Assembly (NCBI GenBank): GCA_016930085.1
Contig: JAFGHO010000125.1
Coordinates: 1 to 64,000 of the forward strand
Length of the DNA: 64,000 bases
DNA from: Spirochaetales bacterium
Lineage (GTDB): Bacteria; Spirochaetota; Spirochaetia; SZUA-6; JAFGRV01
Direction of reading: 5' to 3'
The notes under the pieces are model-generated. The model searched no databases. It saw only the letters and a program-made list of their open reading frames with translations, and was not told where the DNA came from. A program made the position numbers and the translations under genes. Below are positions 1 to 8,307 of the stretch, in pieces. Within the stretch, counting starts at the first letter, position 1. Each line of letters opens with the position of its first letter.

Positions 1-577
1 CACCGCCGCACATTTCGGAAGCCGGGGTTTCCGGCGATGCCCATGCAGACGGCCTCGAATCCATGTCCTGCGTCTGGAGTTCGGGCGGTATCCAGACGAC
101 ATGGTCGCTTCCCCCTTTTCCCACCATATAAATGAAAAACCTGGCGCTCCCGTTCCCGTCGAGTTCCGTACAGCGCAGCAGATAATCACATCCCCATTTG
201 AGGACGTCGAGTAAATGCCCTTGCTGGCCGGTCTCCACGTAGGCGTCCTTGAACTCGTAGTAGCCCCATCCGAGGGTGGCAATCGCATAGACCTGCGGCT
301 GTCCGAACTTCACATGATCGCCGCAGTCATGAAATCCCCCGCTGACATCGATTGTTCCGGAGCCGAGGGGATGGGGATGTACGGCGTCCCAGATATGGCA
401 GTCCCCTCGCCATTGGAGCCGCGTGTTTTCGGCAACATCCGGGCCGCACATATTGGCATCGTAGAAATAGATTGATTTTTGCAGCGCCTCCGCCCAGTTG
501 ACCTCATAGGCATGAACTCCGAAAACGGAGAGAAGCAGAACCGCGCATAAAAGCATGCAGACTTTTTTTTGTTTCAT
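1..577 (-). CDS. Glycoside hydrolase family 9 endoglucanase, N-terminal part (runs off left edge)
   Basis: An open frame starts at ATG 577 and continues off the left edge, giving 192 residues. Residues 1-23 form a signal peptide ending VHA. The mature part begins with the GH9-type NWAEALQKS segment. GGFHDCGDHVKF (residues 80-91) matches the GH9 hallmark GGWYDAGDHVKF, whose two aspartates (here D84 and D87) position and activate the nucleophilic water. GH9 enzymes are inverting beta-1,4-glucanases, exported to act on cellulose. The usual Ala between the aspartates is Cys here. The distal catalytic Glu and any binding or dockerin module lie outside the window. The upstream region (578-719) is AT-rich and holds two small dyads, 611-630 and 630-644. 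Confidence 0.9.
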   Translation of the reverse strand, partial: MKQKKVCMLLCAVLLLSVFGVHAYEVNWAEALQKSIYFYDANMCGPDVAENTRLQWRGDCHIWDAVHPHPLGSGTIDVSGGFHDCGDHVKFGQPQVYAIATLGWGYYEFKDAYVETGQQGHLLDVLKWGCDYLLRCTELDGNGSARFFIYMVGKGGSDHVVWIPPELQTQDMDSRPSAWASPETPASEMCGG

Positions 578-719
578 TTTTTTTTCCTTTATATTACGTT
601 TTTTTATTCGTTTATTTTTCCGTAAATAAATGAGAACCACTCATGTTCAATCCTACACGAAACTCCATCAATGATAAATAGGGAAATCCCTCATTCCGGG
701 ATCGTCTTTTTATCCGAAA

Positions 720-1607
720 TCAGGAAAGCATGGAGAGAAATCCTTTCACGGCCAGCGAAAGATACCTGTTTTTTCTATACACCACTCCCATCGACACGGA
801 AGGCAGTCTCAGATAATCGACGATCACAGAAGATGCGAGTAAACCTTTCTCCATTTCTTCTTCCACCGCCATGGCGGGAACAACCGAGATACCCGCCCCC
901 ACCCGGACAAAGCGTTTGATGACCTCCACGGAACTCAGCTCCATACTGACTGAAAGACGAACCCTGGCCCCTTCACACACCCGGTCCAGTATCTTTCTCG
1001 TCGCGCAATACCGGTCGAGGAGGATGCAGTCATAGCTTTCCAGGTCTTTCAGGAAAACAGATTCACGCCCCGCAAACGGATGTCCTGGATGGTAGATGAC
1101 GAGGTCATGTCTGGGGAAAAGGGGAAGCGCTTCGAGTTCGTGGGGGACGTCCAGAAGGGTCACGATCCCGAGGTCGACATTATTCTCCGACACAAGCCGC
1201 ATTGTTTTCGGGGACGGGGCATTACGGACGATGATGTCGATTCCCGGATACGAGTCGTTGTACTGCCGCAAAATACCGGGCAACCGGTAGCAGGCGGTCG
1301 TATCCGACGTGGATAACCGGAGGGTTCCTTTTTTCATCCGCCGCAGGTCACCGAGTTCCGCTTCAGCATCGAGGAGGAGCGTTTCCAGCCGTCCGAGGTA
1401 TTTGTGAAGCACCTTGCCGCCTTCCGTCAACCTCACATATTTCGTCGTCCTGTCAAAGACTTTTATCCCGGTTATCTCTTCAAGGCGCGAAATCTGGATA
1501 CTGAGTGCGGCCTGCGTCCTGAAGACCTTCGAGGCGGCAGCGGAAAAGCTTTTATATTGTGCGACCGCAAGAAATGCGCGTATCTGTTCAAAGGTAATAT
1601 CGATCAT
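720..1607 (-). CDS. LysR-family transcriptional regulator
   Basis: This 295-residue protein has the usual LysR length and layout. Residues 4-64 form the winged helix-turn-helix (FEQIRAFLAVAQYKSFSAAA, then SIQISRLEE and LTEGG). Residues 90-290 form the periplasmic-binding-like effector domain. It is divergent from the IMP dehydrogenase gene across 97 bp that contain a GATAC-N11-GTATC dyad of LysR-box type, so it may control itself and that neighbour. The effector cannot be told from sequence. The GH9 gene lies on the same strand 142 bp downstream and is another possible target. Confidence 0.9.
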   Translation of the reverse strand: MIDITFEQIRAFLAVAQYKSFSAAASKVFRTQAALSIQISRLEEITGIKVFDRTTKYVRLTEGGKVLHKYLGRLETLLLDAEAELGDLRRMKKGTLRLSTSDTTACYRLPGILRQYNDSYPGIDIIVRNAPSPKTMRLVSENNVDLGIVTLLDVPHELEALPLFPRHDLVIYHPGHPFAGRESVFLKDLESYDCILLDRYCATRKILDRVCEGARVRLSVSMELSSVEVIKRFVRVGAGISVVPAMAVEEEMEKGLLASSVIVDYLRLPSVSMGVVYRKNRYLSLAVKGFLSMLS

Positions 1608-1668
1608 TTATTAGCTTTACTTATATATAATATAATAATTATTAATTTGCATTATAATCAATCTACGT

Positions 1669-1689
1669 GATACTGTCAATACAAGTATC
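1669..1689. promoter_or_regulatory. Candidate LysR-type operator (GATAC-N11-GTATC)
   Basis: GATAC at 1669-1673 and GTATC at 1685-1689 are perfect inverted half-sites separated by 11 bp, matching the T-N11-A geometry of LysR sites. The dyad lies between the divergent LysR and IMP dehydrogenase genes, ending 15 bp before the guaB start and just before its ribosome binding site. Binding there would block guaB expression. This is inference from position and symmetry. Confidence 0.45.
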
Positions 1690-1704
1690 GGAAAGGAGCG
1701 GCAT

Positions 1705-3180
1705 ATGGCAACGATTCTCCCAACCCTCTCATTGAGTCTGAAAGACTTCAGGCTTTTGCCGGGTTTTACGGATGAAACACATCATGTTTCAAAGGTTTCA
1801 CTCGAAACACGACTCAGCAGAAGGGGGGACGGCTATCTATCCATCGCCGTCCCCTTTCTCAGCGCGGCAATGCAGGCCGTGACGGGGGTCGATATGGCAA
1901 TCGCGATCGCGCACCTCGGCGGTGCCGGCGTCCTGCCCGCAAGCCGGACGATCGAAGAGCAGTGCAGACAACTCGAAACGATCAAGCGGTACAAAGCCGG
2001 TTTCCAGACGGACATTGTCACCTTTTCGGGCGACAAGAAGATTTCCGAAGTACTCGGTGTGATGAAAAAGACAGGATATTCGATTTTTCCCGTTACGGAT
2101 ACCGGCCTTTTTCACGGAAAACTCACCGGGGTGATTACGGACAAGGATTTCGATCCCCGCTACGACGGCGACCTGCGCGTTGAGGATATCATGAGAAAAG
2201 ACGTCCAGTGCGGGGTCGGTATCGACGATCTGAAAGAAGCGAACAAAATCATGATCGGCTACGGACGGGGATTTCTTCCGATCGTCTCCCGGGAGGGTAC
2301 CCTCGAGGCGGTCGTTTTCAAGAAGGACCTGGACAAGCATATCCGCCACCCGCACGCGACGGTGGACGAAAAGAAACGTATCCGCGTCGGGGCCGCGGTT
2401 TCGACCCACCCGGAAGACGCAGAACGCGCCGAGGAATTGGTCGCGCGGGGCGCGGACTTTCTGGTCATTGACAGTTCGGACGGACACACCGTGTATCAGG
2501 CGGAGACGATTTCGCGGCTGAAAAAGCGCTTCAATGTACCGGTCATCGCCGGAAATGTGGTCACCCGTGAGGGATTCAGAATGTGCGCCGAACTCGGTGC
2601 GGACGCGGTAAAGATCGGGATGGGGATCGGTTCGGGCTGCATCACACAGGAGGTGAAAGCGACCGGCAGGGGCCAGGCGACCGCGATTATGGAAATAGCG
2701 GAGGAACGGGACGCGATGGCCGCCTCGGGCCGCTATGTTCCCCTTATCGCCGACGGCGGCATTTCATCCACCGCCGATATCGTCATCGCCCTCGCCCTTG
2801 GGGCCGATACGGTGATGATGGGAAACTTTTTCGCCCGCTTCACCGAAAGCGGAGGAAAGCTTATCCGGGGCGGCAACGGAAAGACCATGAAGGAATACTG
2901 GATGGAGGGAAGCGGTAAAGCGGCCAATCACAGGAGGTACGGAACAAGCGCCGCGGTTTTTTTTGAAGAAGGGATTGCCGGACACCTCCCCCACGCGGGC
3001 TCGATATACACGAAGCTCCCCGGTTATATCGCCCGTATCACCTCGGCATTGAGTACGGCCGGTGCCGTCTCGATCCGGGAACTTCATGAAAAGGCGGTCC
3101 TCGAACGGATATCGGAGTCCGCCAAAACGGACAGCGGGGTGCACGACATGACCGCTGCGGCGAAGCTGTGCCCGGAATAA
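1705..3180 (+). CDS. guaB: IMP dehydrogenase, Tritrichomonas-like subtype
   Basis: This 491-residue enzyme would oxidise IMP to XMP with NAD+, the committed step of guanine nucleotide synthesis. A beta/alpha barrel is interrupted by two CBS motifs at about 104-225. The catalytic loop is GSGCITQEV with Cys312, where most bacteria have GSICTTR. The flap carries MKEYW (395-399) and an Arg-Tyr pair (R411-Y412) corresponding to the water-activating Arg/Tyr dyad. The loop and flap resemble the protozoan Tritrichomonas foetus enzyme more than the E. coli type, as I remember them. A ribosome binding site (AAGGAG, 1692-1697) precedes ATG 1705. It stands alone; guaA is not in the window. Confidence 0.92.
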   Translation: MATILPTLSLSLKDFRLLPGFTDETHHVSKVSLETRLSRRGDGYLSIAVPFLSAAMQAVTGVDMAIAIAHLGGAGVLPASRTIEEQCRQLETIKRYKAGFQTDIVTFSGDKKISEVLGVMKKTGYSIFPVTDTGLFHGKLTGVITDKDFDPRYDGDLRVEDIMRKDVQCGVGIDDLKEANKIMIGYGRGFLPIVSREGTLEAVVFKKDLDKHIRHPHATVDEKKRIRVGAAVSTHPEDAERAEELVARGADFLVIDSSDGHTVYQAETISRLKKRFNVPVIAGNVVTREGFRMCAELGADAVKIGMGIGSGCITQEVKATGRGQATAIMEIAEERDAMAASGRYVPLIADGGISSTADIVIALALGADTVMMGNFFARFTESGGKLIRGGNGKTMKEYWMEGSGKAANHRRYGTSAAVFFEEGIAGHLPHAGSIYTKLPGYIARITSALSTAGAVSIRELHEKAVLERISESAKTDSGVHDMTAAAKLCPE

Positions 3181-3358
3181 CGATGCGGGCGCGATATATC
3201 GGGCGGGTCCTGCTGATGAATGCGGGGGCGGCGATGAGAGGCGACACCTCAGGCTATATGCGTTTTCCGGTTGCCTGGTAAGAAAATAAGCAAAATATTT
3301 TGAATTCCCCGTCATTTTATATTAATATTAATAGTATATATTGCATATATAAGTAAAT

Positions 3359-5677
3359 ATGATCAGGAACAAATTGACATTCGGAATATTCATGAACCTT
3401 ATCGAAGGCAGATTCCAATCCGAAATCTGGATGGGGTTGAACAGTTTTTGCACAAAGAACAATATCGACCTCGTTATATTCAATGGAAAATTACTAAAAC
3501 CGTTTTACAAATATGACAATCAAAGCAATATCATTTACGAATATGTCAACAACAAGATCGTCGACGGGCTTGTGATCCCTTCGTTATTGTTTTTATTCGG
3601 TAAAAACAGGCAGGGTGTCGTTCAGTTTATCAGAAAATTCAAGAATTTGCCTGTCGTCAGTCTCGGTTTGCCGATTAACGGTCTGCTTAATGTCATGATC
3701 GATCAGAAGGCGGGCATGCGCAGCCTGTGCGAACATATCATCATCCACCACTCGGCCAAAAATATTTTGTTCATCTCGGGGCAGGAAAGCCATCCCGACG
3801 CGGTAATACGGCTCAATGTGTTAAAGAAAGTTCTCAAAGAAAACAATATGAAAATGAATCCCGATCTGTTGGGGTTCGGAAATTTCACCAGCAGATCGGC
3901 GGAAAAAATCGTACAAAACGTTATCGACAAAAACATCAAATTCGACGCAATTATCGCCGCGAATGACGAAATGGCGATCGGGGCGTATACGACCCTGCAA
4001 AACAACAATATCAAGGTACCGAAGGACGTTATTGTAACGGGGTTTGACGATATCGATGACATGAAATATCTGGTGCCGCCGTTCACGACGGTAAGGCAGC
4101 CTTTGTTCGAGATGGGTGAAAAAGCGGGAGAATTACTCCTGAAAAAAATAAATAATGAAATCATCTCCGGCAATGCGGTGGAGAGAGCGGAACTTGTCAT
4201 ACGGGAATCATGCGGATGTCTTTTGTTTTCCTCCAAAATAAATATTAATAACAATATACGCATAAACAAAAACAAGGAAACAATCGAATGTTTTTTAAAG
4301 GAAAAAAATCGTATAGTTCCTTATATGAAAAGCGTCTTGATGTCCGGCGAAGAAATAAATATCGATTATGACGATCTTTTGAACAGCTTTTTCGATATGT
4401 TCGTCAAGGATATTTCTTCGGAAAGTAACGCGGATATACTCGTCAAATATATTAATGATGTATTTATCCACAATATCATTATCGGGTCCCAGAATGTCTA
4501 CAACTGGAAACAGTCTCTGGAGATTATGAAGAATTTCATTTACAGAAATATCGATGCCGATTCCGGTGTGTCGTCCAGGATCGATGAAATATTTTATAAA
4601 ATCGACATGATGTTGTTGAAATTCACGCAACGCGCCGAATCGTATAAAAATTTCGTCATCGACAGGAATATCTGGGAACTGAGTCTGATTTTAAGGAGCA
4701 TTCGAACGGCTTCCAGATATTCGGAATTGAGAAATGCCGTTTACAATAATTTGAAGATTCTGGGTATAAAAACAGTATATATCTTTTTGTATGAAAAATT
4801 TTTCGAGAATTACCGGCAGCCTGACTTCAAAATTCCAAAAAAAGCCCAGTTATTTGTAAAATACGAACAGGTCAAGGAAGATCATGTCGAAAAAGGTTTT
4901 ATAAAAACGAATGAACTGCTTCCGCATGAAATATTTTCCGCGCGTGAGAAAAAGACCCTGCTTGTTTTCCCATTATGTTCGGAAATCGTACATTTCGGCT
5001 ATGTTGTGTATGAAATGAGTAATGTGGAAAACTTTATATACGAGTCCCTGACCGAACAGATTTCTTCAACCCTCTATAATATTTATCAACTTGACATGAG
5101 AAGACAGGCCGAGGACCAGTTGAGGGATGCGCTGGTGGAACTAAAGGCACTGAACAAGGAACTGCATAATCTGTCGGTAAGGGATGAGTTGACGGGCCTC
5201 TACAACAGACGCGGCCTTCTTTTAATTGGAGAAGAGCGGTTCAACAATACTAAATCCAACGAACGCTTTGCCATTTTATACGGCGATCTGGACGATCTTA
5301 AAGTCATCAATGACAGCTTCGGTCATACCGAAGGGGATTTCGCAATAAAAACCATCTCCGATATTCTGCGGAATACATTAAAATCCGCCGACATAGAAGG
5401 CAGACTGGGCGGGGATGAGTTTGTCGTGATTATCGACAATATCTCCGATGAAAATGATGTGGGTATCATCATCGAAAAGATACAAAAGAATATCGAAGCG
5501 TTTAATAAAGCCTCAAAAAAACCGTACAACCTCTCGATCACTTTCGGATATTCCATCTTTGACAAGAACAAATATATTGCATTTTCGCAGATGCTGAAAG
5601 AAGCCGATAAACGGTTGTATTCATTCAAAAAAAAGAAAAAGCCGGATTTCACGATTATCAAGACTAAAAAGAAATAA
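3359..5677 (+). CDS. Periplasmic-binding-like sensor fused to a diguanylate cyclase (GGDEF)
   Basis: The protein has 772 residues. Residues 1-285 resemble a LacI/GalR sugar-binding domain (Peripla_BP_3) without the DNA-binding headpiece, ending in the RESCGC segment often seen in such fusions. A GAF-like or undefined middle follows, then a coiled coil (about 575-605) and a GGDEF domain with intact GGDEF at 684-688. There is no signal peptide, so sensing is probably cytoplasmic. It should make cyclic di-GMP from GTP. The inhibitory I-site RxxD reads KSAD, so product inhibition may be lost. The ATG has no clear Shine-Dalgarno sequence; a 12-bp palindrome ATTAATATTAAT lies in the AT-rich upstream region. 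Confidence 0.88.
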   Translation: MIRNKLTFGIFMNLIEGRFQSEIWMGLNSFCTKNNIDLVIFNGKLLKPFYKYDNQSNIIYEYVNNKIVDGLVIPSLLFLFGKNRQGVVQFIRKFKNLPVVSLGLPINGLLNVMIDQKAGMRSLCEHIIIHHSAKNILFISGQESHPDAVIRLNVLKKVLKENNMKMNPDLLGFGNFTSRSAEKIVQNVIDKNIKFDAIIAANDEMAIGAYTTLQNNNIKVPKDVIVTGFDDIDDMKYLVPPFTTVRQPLFEMGEKAGELLLKKINNEIISGNAVERAELVIRESCGCLLFSSKININNNIRINKNKETIECFLKEKNRIVPYMKSVLMSGEEINIDYDDLLNSFFDMFVKDISSESNADILVKYINDVFIHNIIIGSQNVYNWKQSLEIMKNFIYRNIDADSGVSSRIDEIFYKIDMMLLKFTQRAESYKNFVIDRNIWELSLILRSIRTASRYSELRNAVYNNLKILGIKTVYIFLYEKFFENYRQPDFKIPKKAQLFVKYEQVKEDHVEKGFIKTNELLPHEIFSAREKKTLLVFPLCSEIVHFGYVVYEMSNVENFIYESLTEQISSTLYNIYQLDMRRQAEDQLRDALVELKALNKELHNLSVRDELTGLYNRRGLLLIGEERFNNTKSNERFAILYGDLDDLKVINDSFGHTEGDFAIKTISDILRNTLKSADIEGRLGGDEFVVIIDNISDENDVGIIIEKIQKNIEAFNKASKKPYNLSITFGYSIFDKNKYIAFSQMLKEADKRLYSFKKKKKPDFTIIKTKKK

Positions 5678-5680
5678 GGA

Positions 5681-6130
5681 CTATAACTCATAAAGTTTCA
5701 GGTATTCATGGATTTCCTTGAGTTGTTTGTCGAGTTTTTTCGTGATGAAGCGTCCGATATGGTTGCGGACGGGCGGGAAAAACATGAGGAGGCCGATAAA
5801 ATCGGTGATAAAACCGGGGGTGATAAGGAGAATGCCGCCGGTAAGAATCCCCGCAAGGTTGATGAACTCCTGTGCCGGGTATTCCCCTTTCCTGATTTTT
5901 TCCTTCAGCGACGTGAGGATCGTATTGACCTGTACCAGGGCGATCAGCACCCCGAAAAGGCCGGTGGACGCGGCAAGGGCAAGGAGGAGATACTGACCGA
6001 AAAAATCACTCATGTATATAATCAAAAAGATCTCCGACAGGGGAAGCAGCGTATAGAGGAGTGAAAGGAGGAGGAGTCTGATGACAAATCCCTTGTCGAA
6101 TAGTTTGAGAATAACACCGATATCGAACAT
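5681..6130 (-). CDS. FxsA-like integral membrane protein
   Basis: A 149-residue protein with several hydrophobic segments and the FxsA-family pattern: PLSEIFLIIYMSDFFG near the N-terminus and GILLITPGFITDFIGLLMFFP near residues 95-115, followed by a charged tail. FxsA is an inner-membrane protein named for its effect on phage F exclusion of T7; its biochemical role is unknown. The frame could open at TTG 6142, but ATG 6130 fits the family better. No ribosome binding site is visible, and a -10-like box lies 11 nt upstream, so the transcript may have almost no leader. Its 3' end meets that of the GGDEF gene with a 3-bp gap. Confidence 0.82.
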   Translation of the reverse strand: MFDIGVILKLFDKGFVIRLLLLSLLYTLLPLSEIFLIIYMSDFFGQYLLLALAASTGLFGVLIALVQVNTILTSLKEKIRKGEYPAQEFINLAGILTGGILLITPGFITDFIGLLMFFPPVRNHIGRFITKKLDKQLKEIHEYLKLYEL

Positions 6131-6141
6131 AGTGACTGGCA

Positions 6142-6170
6142 ATCATAGCATGTCTTTTTAAAATCGACAA
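6142..6170 (-). promoter_or_regulatory. Predicted promoter for the FxsA-like gene
   Basis: On the minus strand TTGTCG (6170-6165) and TATGAT (6147-6142) are separated by 17 bp. The ATG lies 11 nt after the -10 box, so transcription would start about 4 nt before the start codon. Seen by eye; no expression evidence. Confidence 0.45.
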
Positions 6171-6272
6171 GATGTATCTGTTTTTCTTCGCGGGGAAGCC
6201 GCAAGAATTCTCTTGCAGGCATCGCTTTTATGTCCTATTATGTTCTCCTGTTATGGACGGTAACAAAAGACT

Positions 6273-7394
6273 ATGATCAGACTGCTTCTCATCGACGACG
6301 ATCCCCGCCTTCATGAAACCCTCGGCATGGTGCTTTCGGACGAATACACGATCATTTCCGCGTATACCGGGGAAGAGGGTATTGAAAAAGCATTAATCGC
6401 GCAGCCGGATGTGGTGCTTCTCGACGTCAATCTGCCCGATACCGACGGTATCTCGGTCCTCGCTGCGATATGCTCGACGATCACCCATCCGCCCGTCGTC
6501 ATGCTGACCGTATCCGAAGACATAAAAACGGCCGTTAAAGCAATAAAAACGGGTGCATTCGATTATATCAACAAACCCTACGAACTCGATGAACTCAAAG
6601 ACGTTCTCGCGCGGGCGATCCGCCACAGGTTTTATTGCAGGGAAGCCCCGTCATCGGTCTATAAAAACCGGATCATCGGGGTAAGTCCCGCGATACAAAG
6701 CATCAGGACGGCTGTCGAAAAATACGCACAAACCGATTCGGCGGTCCTGGTGTGCGGTGAAAGCGGTACGGGGAAGGAACTGGTCGCGGAACAGCTGCAC
6801 CGGCTTTCATACCGCCGTACCGGTCCGTATGTGAAGGTCAACTGCTCGGCACTGCCGGATTCCCTCGTCGAGTCCGAGTTGTTCGGTTCGGAAAAAGGGG
6901 CGTTTACCGACGCGGTAAAGAAAATCGGTCTTTTCCAGCAGGCTGAGGGGGGTACCATTCTCCTTGATGAAATCGGGGAGATGTCCCCCTTTATCCAGAC
7001 GAAACTGCTTCGCGCAATAGAGAACAAGGAGATCATGCGTATCGGCGGCAGGGAGACCATCAAGCTCGATATAAGGATTGTCGCGGCAACCAACAGGGAC
7101 CTCAAACAGGCGATCGCGGAAAAAACATTCAGGGAGGATCTATTTTACCGGCTTCATGTCCTGACGGTGACAATCCCGCCGCTCAGGGACCGGAAAGAGG
7201 ATATTCCGGTACTGGCATCTCATTTTACGGGTATTCTTTCATCCGGAGAAGCCGTGATTTCCGATTCCGCCATGGACAAACTTACGAACCACTCATGGCC
7301 GGGTAACGTCCGTGAATTGAAAAACGTCCTTGAACGGGCGCTCGTTCTTTCCGAAGGAACGACCATAACCCCGGGGACGATCGTTTTCCCTTGA
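6273..7394 (+). CDS. NtrC-type response regulator lacking the DNA-binding domain
   Basis: The protein has 373 residues. The receiver domain (1-120) has acidic D8-D10, phospho-acceptor D51, T79 and K101. A sigma-54 activator AAA+ domain follows: Walker A GESGTGKE (162-169), Walker B around D232-E233, and the R.DLFYRL segment (287-293). The sigma-54 contact loop reads GAFTDA (209-214) instead of GAFTGA. The protein ends at VFP straight after the AAA+ C-subdomain; the Fis-type helix-turn-helix normally found there is absent and no continuation appears in the next 100 bp. It may activate sigma-54 promoters from solution. No sensor kinase is adjacent. Confidence 0.9.
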   Translation: MIRLLLIDDDPRLHETLGMVLSDEYTIISAYTGEEGIEKALIAQPDVVLLDVNLPDTDGISVLAAICSTITHPPVVMLTVSEDIKTAVKAIKTGAFDYINKPYELDELKDVLARAIRHRFYCREAPSSVYKNRIIGVSPAIQSIRTAVEKYAQTDSAVLVCGESGTGKELVAEQLHRLSYRRTGPYVKVNCSALPDSLVESELFGSEKGAFTDAVKKIGLFQQAEGGTILLDEIGEMSPFIQTKLLRAIENKEIMRIGGRETIKLDIRIVAATNRDLKQAIAEKTFREDLFYRLHVLTVTIPPLRDRKEDIPVLASHFTGILSSGEAVISDSAMDKLTNHSWPGNVRELKNVLERALVLSEGTTITPGTIVFP

Positions 7395-7501
7395 TTATAC
7401 CGATGTAAAAAACGGACAGGCGGTGAGAACCGGCAGCCATTACGCGACACATAAGGACTGTTCCGTATAATTACACAATAACAGCGAAGACCGACAGAAT
7501 C

Positions 7502-8167
7502 TCAATCGGCTTCCGATTCGACATTTTTTCCCTCCGATACGAGTTCGACAACCGCGACCGGCGAACCGGGCGGCCCCTGGACCGCCTTGAAGCGGACGTA
7601 CCGGAAGTCGGATTTCCTGTACCAGTAATCTCCGTGCCAGAAATTACCGGCAAATCCGGAAGGCCGTATCCTGACGTGAATCGTCTCCGCAGGGACGCCA
7701 TTGATCTCGATCGTCTCGACATCCATCCGTTTTGCCTCAAACTCATAGATCGAAAGATCGTTCGAATTGATCGTCCAGAACCGGTCTTCGGCCTTTTCCG
7801 ACCGCACAAACGCTTCCAGACTAAAATGAATACACTGGTACCACGGATAATCGTTAACCGTGTATTTCTTTGCCGTCTTTTTCCCTTTGAACGTCCCATT
7901 CAGAGAGATTCCGTTACCCGTTCGTTCGGCGGCAATATCGGTTTTTTTCCCCCGGTGTTCCCATCTGAGTTGTTCAAAATCACGGTTCACATACCAGGAA
8001 TTGGCCGATGACGTTATCGTAAACCCTCCGGTTGTTTGTTCGATGCGATATTCCCAGTATTCCGTCTCCCCTTTCTTTGTCATCCTGTATTCGAGTACCT
8101 CGTTCGCGGAGGCTGGAAACGAAAGGCAAACGAAGAGGAAGAGGAATACCGTCATATACGGTTTCAT
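7502..8167 (-). CDS. Exported protein of unknown function, DUF3108-like pattern
   Basis: The start chosen is ATG 8167, preceded by AAGGAG 8 nt upstream; the frame is open further upstream but lacks a signal there. The 221-residue product has a signal peptide (MKPYMTVFLFLFVCLSFPASA). The mature part is beta-rich, with the repeated 'EYRMTKKGETEYWEYRIE' style and a C-terminal YWYRKSDFRYVRFK strand pair. This recalls the DUF3108/outer-membrane lipid-binding style of fold, but I do not recognise it firmly. It lies 140 bp after the membrane-bound AraC regulator gene on the same strand, so the two may be co-expressed. Confidence 0.72.
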   Translation of the reverse strand: MKPYMTVFLFLFVCLSFPASANEVLEYRMTKKGETEYWEYRIEQTTGGFTITSSANSWYVNRDFEQLRWEHRGKKTDIAAERTGNGISLNGTFKGKKTAKKYTVNDYPWYQCIHFSLEAFVRSEKAEDRFWTINSNDLSIYEFEAKRMDVETIEINGVPAETIHVRIRPSGFAGNFWHGDYWYRKSDFRYVRFKAVQGPPGSPVAVVELVSEGKNVESEAD

Positions 8168-8307
8168 GCGATGTGTTCTCCTTCCCGGCCCGATAAGTAT
8201 GGACTGAAACGACACCTCCCGCGGGGAAGCCGGCGCCTCAAACCGCACGAGTTCATGCAACCTCATCGCACAGGAACTCATGCTGCCTTAAATTCAAATG
8301 CGATATA

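Noticed and set aside
7395-7501. Missing helix-turn-helix of the response regulator encoded in another frame
   Set aside because: None of the frames in these 107 bases shows a Fis-like segment, so a simple frameshift does not explain the truncation.
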